Source: Acanthaster planci
Lineage: Eukaryota; Echinodermata; Asteroidea; Valvatida; Acanthasteridae
DNA length: 64,000 nucleotides
Direction of reading: 5' to 3'
NCBI RefSeq assembly: GCF_001949145.1
Contig: NW_019091488.1
Location: forward strand, 427,494 to 491,493
Both the position numbers and the translations under genes were made by a program. The notes beneath the pieces were generated by a model. That model saw nothing but the letters and a program-made list of their open reading frames with translations. It had not been told where the DNA came from and did not search any database. The stretch's first letter is position 1. The number at the start of each line of letters is the position of its first letter. Shown piece after piece: positions 13,487 through 25,800 of this stretch.

Positions 13487-14207
13487 GTGCAACGGTCTCA
13501 TTTTTCCGGCGTGCTCGGATTTCCGGAAGAATTAATGCACCGGATAAATTAGAAGGTTGCCGCGACGTGCTCATTTATCCGGCGTGCTCATTTTTCCAGT
13601 CGGGTGCGCACGTACGCTGTGGTTCCGCATTTGGCGAAGTGGATTACGAGGAAATAGTAGGCAGAGGAGACTGGAAAATCAGGGAATGTCTTTTCCGCTA
13701 TCATTATAAAATATTAAGGCAGAAGAGTTAACTCCGCCCCTTGCCAGACAAGACGTTTACAAACAGGTGTTTATTTCGGTGATTATGAATTTGTTGGACT
13801 TGAGTGTCGGTAATGTTGGGGAGTGGGGGCAGGCCTTTATTAAATGTCTTTTCCGAATGTACACCCGCCTTTATGTATGAGGATATGGTTTTCACTTTTA
13901 GAAGGCAATAAAGGGAAAAGGGCAACGAATCTAACATGTGCATGCACATCACCAATAATATGCCCGGAAAAAAAATGGACGACGCCTAAAATGCCTTGAT
14001 TGATCTTAACTCGAACGCTCGTGCAGCCCATGTAGTCGAAGTTGGTACGTACGTGCAATGATCACCTGATGTAGGAACTCAGCACACCCATAAAGGGAAC
14101 AAAACGGGACTTACTGCGCATACCTTGGGGTGCTAATTCGGCTCACTCGGCAGTATTCAGTTACTGCCCGGAAATCCAAGCACGCCAAGAAAATGAGACC
14201 GTTACAC
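13487..14207. mobile_element. Candidate non-autonomous element with ~40-bp terminal inverted repeats
   Basis: The left end (13487-13526) reads GTGCAACGGTCTC, then CCGGCGTGCTCGGATTTCCGG. The right end (14168-14207) is its inverted copy with few changes (GTGTAACGGTCTC, TTGGCGTGCTTGGATTTCCGG). Just inside the left end the block CTCATTTWTCCGGCGTGCTC recurs twice more (13570-13600). There is no transposase-like frame in the 640 bp between, so this would be a non-autonomous element. Target-site duplications were not identifiable by eye. Confidence 0.6.
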
Positions 14208-14439
14208 CAATACTGGCGGCTACCATCTCGAATGTATGGCGAGCAGAGAGAGCCAATTAGTGCCCTTGGGTGAGGGTGCGTAATATGCTTTTCTCAAGTT
14301 CCGGCATAAGAGCCCCTAAAGACAGGAACGTAAAATAACCTTATCGTACTTTTATAATGGTATGTTCTATATTCTGACATAACTGGGGTGGGAGTTTTCG
14401 TTGTGGATGATTGTTGTTGGCTGGCTGGTGTTTCTTGTT

Positions 14440-14540
14440 ATTTTTCTTGTTTATTGTTTAGGTTTTTGGGGTTTAGTTTCGTTTTGTTTGATTTGGTTTG
14501 GTTAGGTTCGGTTAGGTTGGGTTCGGTTTCATTTGGTTTG
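14440..14540 (+). repeat. G/T-rich low-complexity tract
   Basis: One strand is almost entirely G and T, with GGTTTGGTTAGGTTCGGTTAG-type repetition of GGTT units. It resembles telomere-like sequence only loosely, because no run of TTAGGG is present. Confidence 0.75.
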
Positions 14541-15915
14541 TCATGTCCCACACTACAGCATTTAAATATTAACGACTGTTAAATTGTGTGGATGATGAGT
14601 TTACCACCTGATGAAACATACATCCGATTTCAGAATTAAATATAATACATGGCCTTCCGTTTTTAGGTACCAGTATTAGAAATCATACTTTATATCATTA
14701 TATTGAGATCACATTAAAAAACATGCCTGAACATAGAGGCTCTAATCTTTAGTTGATTACTTTGCCATCTCCGCTTATCAAACAACCTTTACTCAGATTA
14801 TCTCCTCCCTTTCATAAAAGTTGATACAAATATTGTCTTAATTCTTTCATAAAAACACTAAACGCATAATGAAGCAGTAAAATAAGGCATCCTGAAGTGT
14901 AAAATTTCAGAATTATCCCAGCTAGGAGTAACAAAAATATCTTCCAATATCATCCGCTTAATACTATTGTCAGATATTTTTTCAGGCGGTGGCAAAAAAT
15001 TACTTCCATGCTTTTATCTTTTACAATAATTTTATCTAATTAGATCATTCAAAAATACACCCGAGCCGTCTTCAAATGTGCAACTACATCCTCAAAGAGA
15101 GAATGAAACAATAGTATTTTGCTACTTTAGGGAAAAATGTTTCATAGTTTTATGAATATTCGGTTTTAAACGTAAAAGGCAGTCAAGACTTGTGGATTCA
15201 AGATGACGGCCCAGACTACGCGTGTTCAAAGGATTACCCTGAAGATAACTGACTCCTTTCAAACGTAAGAAGGCCAGAAAGAAGATTATGAATCTGATCG
15301 AAATGCCTTCATACATTTCTTCTCTCTTTAAAAGTTAATAAATAAAGAAAACTGTTCCATCAAAACAAGTAAATTGATACTTACAAACAATGTGTGTGTA
15401 GTGGTTGCGAGTTTTCTTCAAAAGAGGTCGAGAATAATCAGTAACTGGCATGGAATCAAAACCGTAGGTGTATTTACACTGGAGCCGCTCAGAGTTGCAT
15501 ATCCCTGTGTAACTGGTCTGCGGTTTAATTTGGAGAAATTCATCTGTGCGTAAACCCTTACATGCCCAAATTTGTCTCTATCTGCTATTTAGTCCCTGGA
15601 GCCCTTTAACCAGCTGTTTGGTAATAAATTGTGCTTTGTCTTCCACTTTGAATTTATTAAACTATTAGTCGCTGCCATTCATCACATTTGTGACAAATGG
15701 CTCGACTTGGAAGCTTTTTCAACTCTCATCATAACAGTTATTTATCGCACTATGTACAGACTTGGAGTGGCGCGATGTCATAGTCGGCGCTGAGGCAACG
15801 CCATTGTGATGGCTCTTAATTGACATCTTTTGGGAAGAAGAAATCGACGAAGGATGACTGTACCCTCTTGAGTCGTGGAATGATTGAGGTTTATAGAGAT
15901 AGGTAGCCAGTTAGC
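14541..15915. other. Gene-free AT-rich stretch
   Basis: AT-rich unique sequence with short frames only. No gene or repeat was recognised. Confidence 0.5.
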
Positions 15916-16123
15916 CAGTGGTGTGTCCAGGTCTAGGGTCAGGGGGGTGGACGTTTTCTAGAACTGGTTGTCCAATTTTTTTTCGTCTGTAAAAGAATCC
16001 TCATAACCCCCCCCCCCTGAAAAGTAGAGGTACTGGTTTAAAATGTTGGCTCTTTCAATCCCTGAAAAACTGGCATCATGTCTGGGTGGACCCATGATAC
16101 TCCCCCCCCCGGATACGCCACTG
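15916..16123. mobile_element. 208-bp MITE-like element with CAGTGG ends
   Basis: The left end CAGTGGTGTGTCCAGG is matched at the right end by the inverted copy of CAGTGGCGTATCCGG. Both ends lead into G-runs (C-runs on the far side), a layout common in small DNA-transposon derivatives. No open frame of interest lies inside, and no clear target-site duplication is visible. Confidence 0.6.
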
Positions 16124-17899
16124 GTGTCAACCAAGAAACCTTTGGCGAATTTTATCTTCTCGTGCATTTTTCTTCGTTATTATTCAGCTTCTGGACTTCA
16201 TCTTCAGGCTAAAAGATGGTCAAATATGGGTCAGATTTCGCTCTTTATTTGTGATGTTCCTGGGCTATTTTCCAAATTTAGCTCTATTATGCGGTTTGAA
16301 CCAAATGAAGATGCTCCGAGGCTGGGCCACAAATTGGATATTGTCAATTCGTGCAGAAAATGGGGTCGGAGGGTCCAACTGGGCTAGGGGACTATAAATT
16401 CAGGAAGCTCAAGTCCGGAGCCGCAGCTGTAGCGAAGCAGAGATGTGAAATACACATACATGGAACATTAACTACCGGAAGTCATCCGATCGCCGTAAAT
16501 ATCTTCTGTAGCTGATGCTTCGAAATACCTTATGGTCTAAAACATTCTGGCAACATGTAAATTAAGTGAACCTCAAAACACGTCGATTTTTTTCTCTACA
16601 AGCTTTTGTATATACAAGTTGCACCTGATCTGACCACATAACAATGTTAATAAACAAATGAAGCTTTAAGAGTGCTTGTAATACAGTATCACATACTATA
16701 GGGCGACGCTCAAGCAAATTAAACAATCTCTCAAAATTGCTATTTTACAATAAGAGGCTTTAACCATAGAAATCCCCCAGAAAAATCCACTATGTCTTCT
16801 TCTGTACCCACGATCCCACCGGATGATGTTGACCAATTACATGAAGTTGAAGGCGAAGGTGTTACATAAATCACGTGCTTATTACCGGCAGTTTTCGAAG
16901 GGTGTATTTTGCTTTAAAGCTTACTTAGTAATAGCGGTGGGTAGTCTAATCGGGTGCAACACAATATAGAAGAGCAAAAGTAATGCATTTTTTTTTGGGG
17001 GGGGGTTTGTGTGCGAGTCAATCAGACGAATAGTTAGTGGTGCCGGAGTAATGAAAATTCCTATAATGTCGCTTGACAGGATACCGTGAGACGTGTGGTG
17101 ACAGCTGCACCATAGCCGAGGTAAAACTGATGAGGTCGAGGTTGATAAGCTGATGATAGGCCTGAGGAGGGTAGTAGATTCCTGACGGTAGTTGTTAAGA
17201 TATATGACCAACTGATTTGGTGTTGGCATTCAAATGGATGAGCTCAGCTCATCTAACCTGCACGCTGCATAATAGTGGTCCACATTCAGCACCGGTGTTT
17301 CGTAATAAGCTGTTTCTCACTACCCTGTCGTTGCATATGGAAGTATCGATTTTAACTACAGTAGTTGAAAGCTGCACCTAACCTAAAACTGTGCAAAGAG
17401 ATTGTGAGCTAATGTTGTTTTTATGGACTAAATTTTATCGAATGTTGCTTAATTGGGATGAAATTTTGGCAAAGGTAGTTGATATGTGCCAAATCCTACC
17501 AGGCAAAGATATCTAATTGTCAGTGCCCTTGACAAGGGATTAAGCTGTCAACAGAATAATGCTCACTGGCCGGACTCTGTCGGTGACTCTTTCTCTCCCT
17601 TCAGCTGCAATGTTGCTCCGAAAAACAGTGTTAGGACGCGGGGCAACTCTGTGTACGAAACGCAACCTGCTGCAACAGGCTGTACCAGCGTCTACCATTC
17701 GCAATTATAATTATTCTGTAGCCGAGGGGTGTCATAGAATATGAGCCGCAAGCAAGTCTATCAGCGACCTATATGTAAAAATATGTGGGTCGTTTTATAA
17801 AAAGCAGGGTCCAAAAGTGTAATATATTTGTGTCCCTGTTACACCTGACCTATGTAATTTGACAGGGAAATATCACTGAAATTGATTTCAAACTATTTC
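16124..17899. other. Gene-free stretch
   Basis: No gene or repeat was recognised. There is a short T/G homopolymer near 16988-17006. Confidence 0.5.
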
Positions 17900-17923
17900 T
17901 GTTTGTTTGTTTGTTTGGTTGTT

Positions 17924-18005
<82 letters not shown>

Positions 18006-18041
18006 CCTGCCTGTCTGTCTGTCTGTCTATTTGTTTGTTTG
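17900..18041 (+). repeat. (CTGT)n / (TTGT)n microsatellite
   Basis: About 140 bp of tetranucleotide repeats: TTGT units at both ends, a long pure CTGT core (about 17930-17990) and CTGC variants near 18003-18012. It keeps two frames open by repetition, giving Cys-Leu-Ser-Val repeats that should not be read as protein. Confidence 0.97.
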
Positions 18042-19184
18042 GCAGGACGTTTGCATTAATTCATCACTCTTTGAAATTATAAAATGTTTTCCCGCACTTA
18101 ATCATAATCAAAATCATACATCAGATGTGACCAACACAAAAACCGGGACCTTTAATGAATAGAATGGCCCCCATGTCCTCTTACGTATATAAATTGCAAG
18201 AAAAGGTAGCAGCAACTTTTGCTCTGCAATTATCCGCAAGCTCACGTTGGTTCAACTCCTCTGTACGAGGGGGCAATTACTCCTGATTGGGAGCTACTCT
18301 GCATCAGCGAGAACTGAAGATGTGACAAGTAGTAAAAGTAAAAAAACATGGTAGGAACACTTGTGCTTCCAGAACGGTAAAAAGGAGAGATAGATGGAGT
18401 TAAAGACACAGGAACTGTCTGTTGCCAGCGTGTGCGCACACTCAGTTTTATCATATGGCCATTTTTTTCATAGCGGGCACGAACGCACTTCTGTAACGTC
18501 AGATTCGGGCTCTGAAGGTGAAAGGTTTCAAATTCTAGCGAAGTTTGCTGCAAACACTTTATGATGTCAAATTTGCTTAATTCGCAATGTATGTTTGTAA
18601 AAGATGTAAAAACATGAAAGTAATATTTTGTCACCCCTACACTTGTCAGCTTTTGCCCAGCGTTGCGTACCCGGTAAATTGCTAATCGATTGGGCAAACA
18701 GATTACCTAACCGCTTGATTCTCCTGATATATGGGCAAAATTATTTTTTTCATTCAACGGTTGTAGAAAATATAATTTGTACTACAGTTTTCACCTGGTA
18801 CCCGCGTTGGGCAACAAAATTGCTCCATGGATTTAGGTACACTCATGCACGCGAGCAGATGGACCCCCTCTGATCCGACTCTCAAACGCAGTTAATGAAA
18901 AAAGTTTACTCATTAATGCCACTTCCCAAAGCCTGCTGACAGTACATTGAAATAAATACGTAGTTCGTCTGTTTAATCTCCAGTCTGCATGGCTAAATTT
19001 GTACCTTTGGAGTTGCTGTTTCAAAAGGGAAAACGCTCATTTGCTCATTACTGACTTGAGCCTGGCTTATTAGGGTGGCACCTATATAACATAATACAGT
19101 ATATTTTTACTTGGATTTCAATGTTGGCATTTTGCTGTACAAAGCCTCGAGTTCAGCTGCGTTGGGTTGTTGTGACCCGGTGCT
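18042..19184. other. Gene-free stretch with the longest open frame
   Basis: A 151-codon minus-strand frame (18242-18697) is the longest in the window. It shows no recognisable domain, no codon bias and no splice context, and is read as chance. A short hairpin (AATTGCA / TGCAATT arms plus an inner AAAAG / CTTTT) lies at about 18190-18231. Confidence 0.4.
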
Positions 19185-19345
19185 TGCAGAGAGAAGACAA
19201 TGAAAAGGCATTCAAGAGTAAAGATGGGGGGAGGGAAACCACGACCAAACCCACACACTCATGCAGGTACTCACTGAAAGCCCAGTCCACGTGGGCCGGG
19301 AGGCCGTAGACTGGGCGGAATTCGAATCCGAGCAAGACGAATAGG
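19185..19345 (-). mobile_element. tRNA-derived SINE, copy 1
   Basis: On the minus strand the B-box-like GGATTCGAATTCC (19317-19329) is followed by CAGTCCACGTGG, TGGGCTTTCAGT, then GTGTGTGGGTTT, TTTCCCTCC and CATTGTCTTCTCTCTGC. The same order of words occurs at 47595-47790 with moderate divergence, which establishes a dispersed family. The B box and T/C-rich 3' body suggest a tRNA-derived SINE. The A box and 5' head are decayed or missing. Confidence 0.65.
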
Positions 19346-20837
19346 TGGAAGACTCCCTCGTGTTCGCACGAAATGCATCGAAACCAAGGTTCAGCGCAGG
19401 CAGTGGGCAAATTACACGAAATGATTACATATCAAGAGATTGTACTTGCCATCAAGTAACTGCAATTATGTGCCGCAAGGAATTTCTTTTCGCTGGGGGA
19501 TTTTCGGCATCTTTGCAACACACTACAGACGGATAAAGAAAAAAACAATATTGCGTGCAGCCGGTCTTCCTTCAATTGGCCTGCGGAATTACTGACATAT
19601 TTCCTTGGATGTTGCAAAGCAAACGACGCTGTAATTATCGGGTGGTAGAATGACAAGAAGGCAGAAATCCACCAATTTATTTTGCGACAGCTGGCGTTGG
19701 AGGATGTGACTAAGCCTGGGAGGATTTTCACTGCATGTTCGGAGGAAACACCATAATGGGGAAAAAGACAAAACCAAAGCAGTTTATTGCAGATTAGTCT
19801 GTTGATGTCAGTGCAAATTACCTGGCTCAAAACTGCCAACCCTTCTCCCGTTGTCAGATATACATATTTTATACATGTTTGGAGAAACTTCGATGAACGC
19901 TCGAGAGAATTGAAAATATAAGCAACGTATACGTTGACTTTACTTTTACAAAAGCTCTATGTAAAAAAAAAAGTCAATAATCGTTGGAAAATTGATTCAA
20001 ATGATATGAACAATTTCAGATTGTCCCTTGATAACAGCAAGTAAAATGGAGGACTTTGATAGTTATTAACTCTAGTGCTGTCTGTAAGCCCAGATGTTTT
20101 GGTGGAAAAATCGGTCAAAAGTAAGAGCTGAAGTAATAATTTTCACAATATTACTCCGATGAATCCAAAACCGGGGGTCATTTTTTGGCCAAATCAACTT
20201 ATGGCTAAACACAATTATTTGACCCTACTCTCTCGAAAGTGAAACGGTTTGATCAGGTATATAGGCCTCGACAGACTGCCGTTATACTGAATTGCAGGCT
20301 CGGACGATAATCAAATCGTCTCCGAGTTGGGCACAAAACACAGAGGAGCGCAGCTGGAGCGTGGTAATGAGTCAATCGCTGAAGGCTACCGAGCTAATTC
20401 ACCGCATAGGCTTGCCGAATAATTAGGTCAGTCTGTTTTTTTGATCTCAGCAAGGCCTACACACCATTACGAAATCAAATACCGCCCAGTTGTCGATGGA
20501 ATATCACGTTGCTGCCAGTTTCATCCGAAAAAAAATCCGTGGCATGTGCCTTTACAAGTACCCTTAATGTTTCATACAACATTTAAAAAAACCTGCCCAC
20601 TTGCCATGGCCCGGCCCTTAAAAAGGAGGGTTTTTGAAATTATAAAAAATTCTTTCGGGACTATTTCGTTTCCCTTCCTTGCCAAGCTTGTACCCCACCC
20701 CCATTTTAGCCAAACCCCAAAGACAGGCCATTAAATATTACGTAAAGAAATATCGTAAAGAAATCTTCATTGGAGAACCTTGAAAAACTTGGATACATTC
20801 GATTCCACACTGGCGGTTAGACAATTAATTAGAGAGC
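19346..20837. other. Gene-free stretch
   Basis: A 135-codon minus-strand frame (19432-19839) has no recognisable content. No other feature could be supported. Confidence 0.45.
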
Positions 20838-20857
20838 AAAAAAAAAAAAAAAAAAAA
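20838..20857 (+). repeat. Poly(A) run of 20
   Basis: Uninterrupted A20. It could be a retroposon tail, but no element body or target-site duplication was recognised upstream. Confidence 0.9.
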
Positions 20858-20917
20858 CACTATCTTCTCCCGTATGTTTGGTCTCCATAGACTGTGCATG
20901 CATTTAGTTTGTGTACC

Positions 20918-20929
20918 CGCGCATGCGCA
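20918..20929. promoter_or_regulatory. NRF1-type site
   Basis: CGCGCATGCGCA fits the known NRF1 core consensus YGCGCAYGCGCR. A second, fully palindromic site lies 1.15 kb away at 22062-22075. Occupancy is unknown. Confidence 0.4.
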
Positions 20930-21159
20930 ATAATGACATAATGGTCGTCGGCCTGAAAAATTATTCTAGCAGACGACGCGCATCGGTGGTGACCCATGTA
21001 AGGGATTTGTACTGCCCGTTCCCTTGAAGACCTCGTGTGTGAGTAAATTGCCAAGAGTCTATCGAATGGTGATATTTAATAGCTTCTAGCAAGAAAGATC
21101 ACCAGAGAGTAATCAAAGAAAATGGAAAAAGTTAATGTTACGACAAAGTATAATTATGA

Positions 21160-21440
21160 AAAATTTTCGTTTCTTTACCTAACTTTGTGCATAGTTTTCA
21201 CAATTTTGCCGAGTTTCCTTCAAATAACTTTGATACCACATGAAAGACTAGTAACTCTTATGTACAAGGAAGATTATTACGTCTAGGGAGAAAGCCGTTT
21301 TTTTAAAATTCACTTCATTTTTCATTGGGACCCATTTTCGTCATTTTCCGTGTTTTTCACTTTACTTAGTGCCCAATTTTCACACTTTTGTCGAATTCCT
21401 CTGAGATCATCGGTGATACTGTCTGGAAGACTGATTTTTT
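21160..21440. repeat. Diverged tandem duplication, period ~180 bp
   Basis: Copy 1 (21160-21260) and copy 2 (21336-21440) share an ordered series of words: TTTTCACA, TTTTGYCGA, TTCCT, TGATAC and GAAGACT or GAAAGACT. Similarity is low, so this may be an old duplication of a T-rich repeat unit. Confidence 0.35.
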
Positions 21441-22061
21441 TGGTATATATCAGCTACTTTTTTTCAAGATCGAGAGTCATTTATCTAAAATGCGGTTCGT
21501 TTTTCATGCGGATTCTTCAAATTTCCGCTCTGAGTTTGGCAGTGGTGAAATATGACACGTCCGCATTTTGAGCATGGTGCACACGAACACGTACACATAC
21601 CTAGATACGAGTGCGTTTGGGTACGAATTGACCTACTGTATTGCACGAATACAATAAAAGGCACAAACAAAAACTTTCTGTTTTCATCCACACGGTTTCC
21701 TTCTCGTATGATACTTTCTCATTAAAGTGTTCATGATATTCTTCACCATTCATAAGTAGGGAAATGTCAGGGAAAACTCAGCAAATCTGAAAAAAATCCG
21801 CTCTAAAATGTTGGCTTCACTTTCGACTTCTGGCTCTGTTACTTTAGAGGTAAGTGACAAAAATGGGCAAAAATCTGGCAGAATATTGAATTTTTATACA
21901 AGTTAGCAAAAGGGACTTTGAGTGTTTAAATTTAAATTTTAATCGGTATGGAAAAGAGGGGCAAACAACTTTATCTGAGCTTGATGTTGATCGATCACTT
22001 TTGGGGTCTACTTGCCAAGTCAAAAGCCATTTTACTGGCTTCTGTCGCTATAGTGGATTCA

Positions 22062-22075
22062 GTGCGCATGCGCAC
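22062..22075. promoter_or_regulatory. Palindromic NRF1-type site
   Basis: GTGCGCATGCGCAC is a perfect 14-bp palindrome containing the textbook NRF1 sequence TGCGCATGCGCA. No promoter-like context is visible around it. Confidence 0.45.
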
Positions 22076-22837
22076 AACTAAATAAGGGGCATGGACATAT
22101 TCTGTGTTTTATTTATCCGTTATTCTTTTATTTTTGGTTACAAAAGGATTTAACCGGTCTTTTCATATAATAAGCGACACTAATAACGTTATTTCTTTAT
22201 TATCAAAGCAGCAAAAAGGCAATTTGAACGTTTTTGAAGATTCTGTAAAGTCGCACTTTCTGCCTCAAGTTTAGCATTTTACTTGTAAACGCTCCTTTTC
22301 TGCCATGATTATGCCTTTCTGCTTTCCGAAGAGCAAACGTCATATTTTGCCCTTGCTGGCGGACAAGAATTGAAAGATTTGGTTATTTTTACTCAACGAA
22401 GCAGAAACATCGGATTGACCATGTTTGGGTTTCAATTTTCTTCGTTGCTGCGACCGAAAAGCGTTGTGAAGTCAGGCGGCACAGGCGCGGCCCCTCTGTG
22501 TTCCACTTCTCATAGATGCAGAATAATGCAGATCGATTTGTTTGAAATCGTGTGTGTTCTGTTTCTATGCTGTTGGGCCATATTTCGTTTAGCAAAGACC
22601 TGTCTTAAACGCAGGAAAACTTGCAACACGGCGAACGTCTGACATCCATTTAAACCTCCCTACGGACTGTCGATATCCACTCCCGTCGTACCCGGGAGGC
22701 CTGTCCGGACGAAGTCTCCACCCCACTCCCCCGTCCCCATGTTTGGACAGACTCAACTCGTCGTGCGTATTTACAGATATAACTAGTTTGCGCAGTCTCC
22801 AGTACGAAAAGGAAGAAAATGATTGACCTCCATGTCC

Positions 22838-22853
22838 AAAAAAAAAAAAAAAA
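22838..22853 (+). repeat. Poly(A) run of 16
   Basis: Uninterrupted A16 followed by CACACAACAC. It has no recognised retroposon body. Confidence 0.9.
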
Positions 22854-25800
22854 CACACAACACAATGCGCACACTGTTACCCCGTGGTGTGATATAAAAA
22901 TGTAGAGTTCAGAAACAAGGAGTAAAGGGAGCATTGCTCTTATTTTTGGTAAGTGAACTCTGCTCCATCTGCCCTTTAACTCCTCTAACTCCTCCCCGAT
23001 GGGGACAATCAAGAACACTATCCAATTTGACATAAACAGTAAAACTACGCTGACCCACGTCGATGCAATGAGCAGGTTCCATGCGGTATAGAGTCATGCT
23101 CGCAGATCTAGTAAGTATACATGTCACAAAGCTGAAGCTGCAAGGGTGTATGTCTCCATTTTGTGGGAGGATAAAAAGAATGAAACAATAAAGGTGAATT
23201 TAACCATGTGACTCGACCATCACATGTGATTCAGCATCTGATCAGATGATTAATTCCTTATTTGACTCGAAAAAACAGCAGTGGGCACACTAAATTTGAC
23301 TTGTTTGGCTCAGTTGAACACGAGGGACCAAGACCTTAACATCTTCTCAGCAGCGTGTATGTAGGATTTGAATGACAGGGTATGAAATCGTAATCATAAA
23401 CAGTGGACGATTCCGTTTTCGGTGTTGGCGAAATGTACCGTTTCCATTTAACAAACTGCTCATAAATCCTAGAGTTTTTTTTACATTTACCAACACCGAG
23501 TGACATATATTGTGGCACTTATTTCCTCTGTAAACAGGAAGCTAGTGAAGCTACGCTCAGGTGTTTTGCCCAGATAACAACCAGCCCTGCCGCCAATGCG
23601 ACGGCTGGGTCGTGACCATTCAATGATGCATCGGGGAGCGCTCGAACCAATTTGGTCCGAATGCCAAACACACATCAGGGGCAGAACTGCAAGCCGCCGT
23701 ACTCGAGAGACCTTTGAGATTTGCCGCCATGTTATCAAAAGTTATTTCTGTCAACAATGTGGTTGAGACTGTCTCGCATTAATTTAAACCAAGGGGACGC
23801 GTTCTGACGTGTCAGACTGCGGCCCACCACTGCATGCATCGGTGTCGCCCCAAAAACAGTGAAATCAAATTAACCTCTTAAGATTAACTAAAAAAACATG
23901 CAACTGCCGGTCTTGCCGGCTTCCTTTAATACCAGAGCTATGTCGATGGAATTTAATTTCCAGGTCAGGCACACTGTGTATCCTCCATGTTTCGCCGTGT
24001 TGACGTAAGCTCTCCACTTGATACATACCTCAGGTAAAGAGCCAATCTTATTGTAAGTGAAAAATCCATCCCATTACTCAATCAAGCCAAGTTTTGAAGT
24101 CGGAGAGGGGCTACACTCGATAACATTTCGCCCGTCGCCCGCTGCTTTCGAAGGGGAAAAATCAATCCCTTATTATAAAGAGTGCTAATTGGAACGCCGT
24201 TAAAGAAGAATAAACATTTGCCACGGAGGCGTAAGGGGGGGGGGCATGTTGGTATATTTCTCGGGTACACCCAAAGCAACATGCACCGCGGCCTATGTGT
24301 AACTGTAAGCTGTGTTCATTGCGTAGCCCCAGCCCAGATGCGGTTTGCATCTGGGCTGTCCCACATCGCTGCATGCACTGCCCCTCCCTGTGTGAACTGG
24401 ACTAAATCAGGTATTGATTGTCATATCTGTTACGGACACAATCATCCCTTGCACTCGCACTCGGTCAACGAAGGCAGAAAGGCGACTCCGGCACATTTCC
24501 GACTGAGTGTTGTGTGTCGTGTGGAGAGGTTTCGGGCCCCCTGACTACTAAGCACCTAATGGAAACATCGAAAATCTTTACACCCACGGTCTTATTTCAG
24601 TGCCCAACACATGCTGTAGACCAGGAACACAGACTTGTTTCAGACCGGTCACGTGCGATATCTGGGATAGGAAATCTGCACTTAACTTGTCGACGGAAAA
24701 ACAGAAAATATGGAAAACTTAAAATAAAATTATCATAATAAAACTAGGAAGCCCCTCCCCCTGGTTAGCTCAATGAGACAATTTTCTCTGAAAAGGTACA
24801 TGTATATCCCTGTGTAAGCAATGCTATGAGATGATTTAACGGGAGGAATGTATTTCCAGTCTTTCTGCCTACCCCCACTTCGATTCAAATCGAAGCCTGC
24901 CCACACAAGAACGGGTCCAGAACAATACTTTTTGGAGGAGGGGCGAAAGGTGTTTTTGGGGGGTGCAAAAACAATTCTATTTTGTTATGTGACCTTGTAA
25001 GGCCTTATTGAGGGGTGAGGCTGCAGTTCGGGGCTTTCTTAGATGCTTTTGGGTGTAGGGAAATGAAATAGACAAAAACTCGTCTTTCTCTCATCATACA
25101 GGCCATTGTTTTAGAGTTATTTTTTAGATTCACGTCACCGCCCCTAGCCGATTTTTTATTTATGATTCATATAAAGTTTTTTCTCCAACATTTGTAATTC
25201 CTAGACGAATTACTCTCCAAATCAGCTAGCACAGTCGCTTTGACTTTACACAAACAGCCAAAAGACCTTTATTAGCAGAACTTAAGTCTGGCCATACACT
25301 GACGCGTGATGCATGCTAGCGTCGCGTTCAAGCTGTCGTGCTTCCCGACTTACTGATCATGCTGATGCCATATGCCGTCGTATAGTCAGGAGCCATGACG
25401 GATTGATGTGGTAGCGATATAACAGTGCCCTATTCACCATATGCCCTATTCACCAGTATCATACAGTTAAGTGTGTCAAAAGTTTCATTTCTCCAAAATA
25501 AATTCAACGGTCGGTTCAGTACTCAGACTACTGAAGTGCTGAGTGCTATATACCAAAAATCGGCTTTATTTTGTGGTAAACAGCACTTATGACACACTTG
25601 GCTTTGGGAGGACGAAATGTTTGTTCATGTTTAATGCCCACTATAGGTCACTTGACTCAGCGGGCGCAATCGGTCGAACAGATGTGGCCCGTCTCAGCTG
25701 TTGTGCCCAAAACCGTCAGGTCCGTTTCCAGCTGGCGCAGCCAGGCGTTGCGTGGTCGGTCTCCCAATATCCCTCATGAGATATTTGCTGTACAAACCTA

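Noticed and set aside
17882-18162. Cys-Leu-Ser-Val repeat proteins
   Set aside because: These are translations of the CTGT microsatellite.
18242-18697. 151-codon open frame on the minus strand
   Set aside because: Longest frame in the window, but no domain, codon bias, splice context or familiar motif. Frames this long are expected by chance in 64 kb.
21424-21446. TGGAAGACTGATTTT as miR-7
   Set aside because: Needs a 3-nt deletion and has no precursor arm. It also lies inside the diverged 180-bp duplication.
23630-23665. Minus-strand B box GGTTCGAGCGCTCCC
   Set aside because: No A box and no cloverleaf pairing. It is probably a chance match in a CpG-rich stretch.
25427-25456. GCCCTATTCACCA doublet
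   Set aside because: A short tandem duplication of 16 bp with no wider structure.
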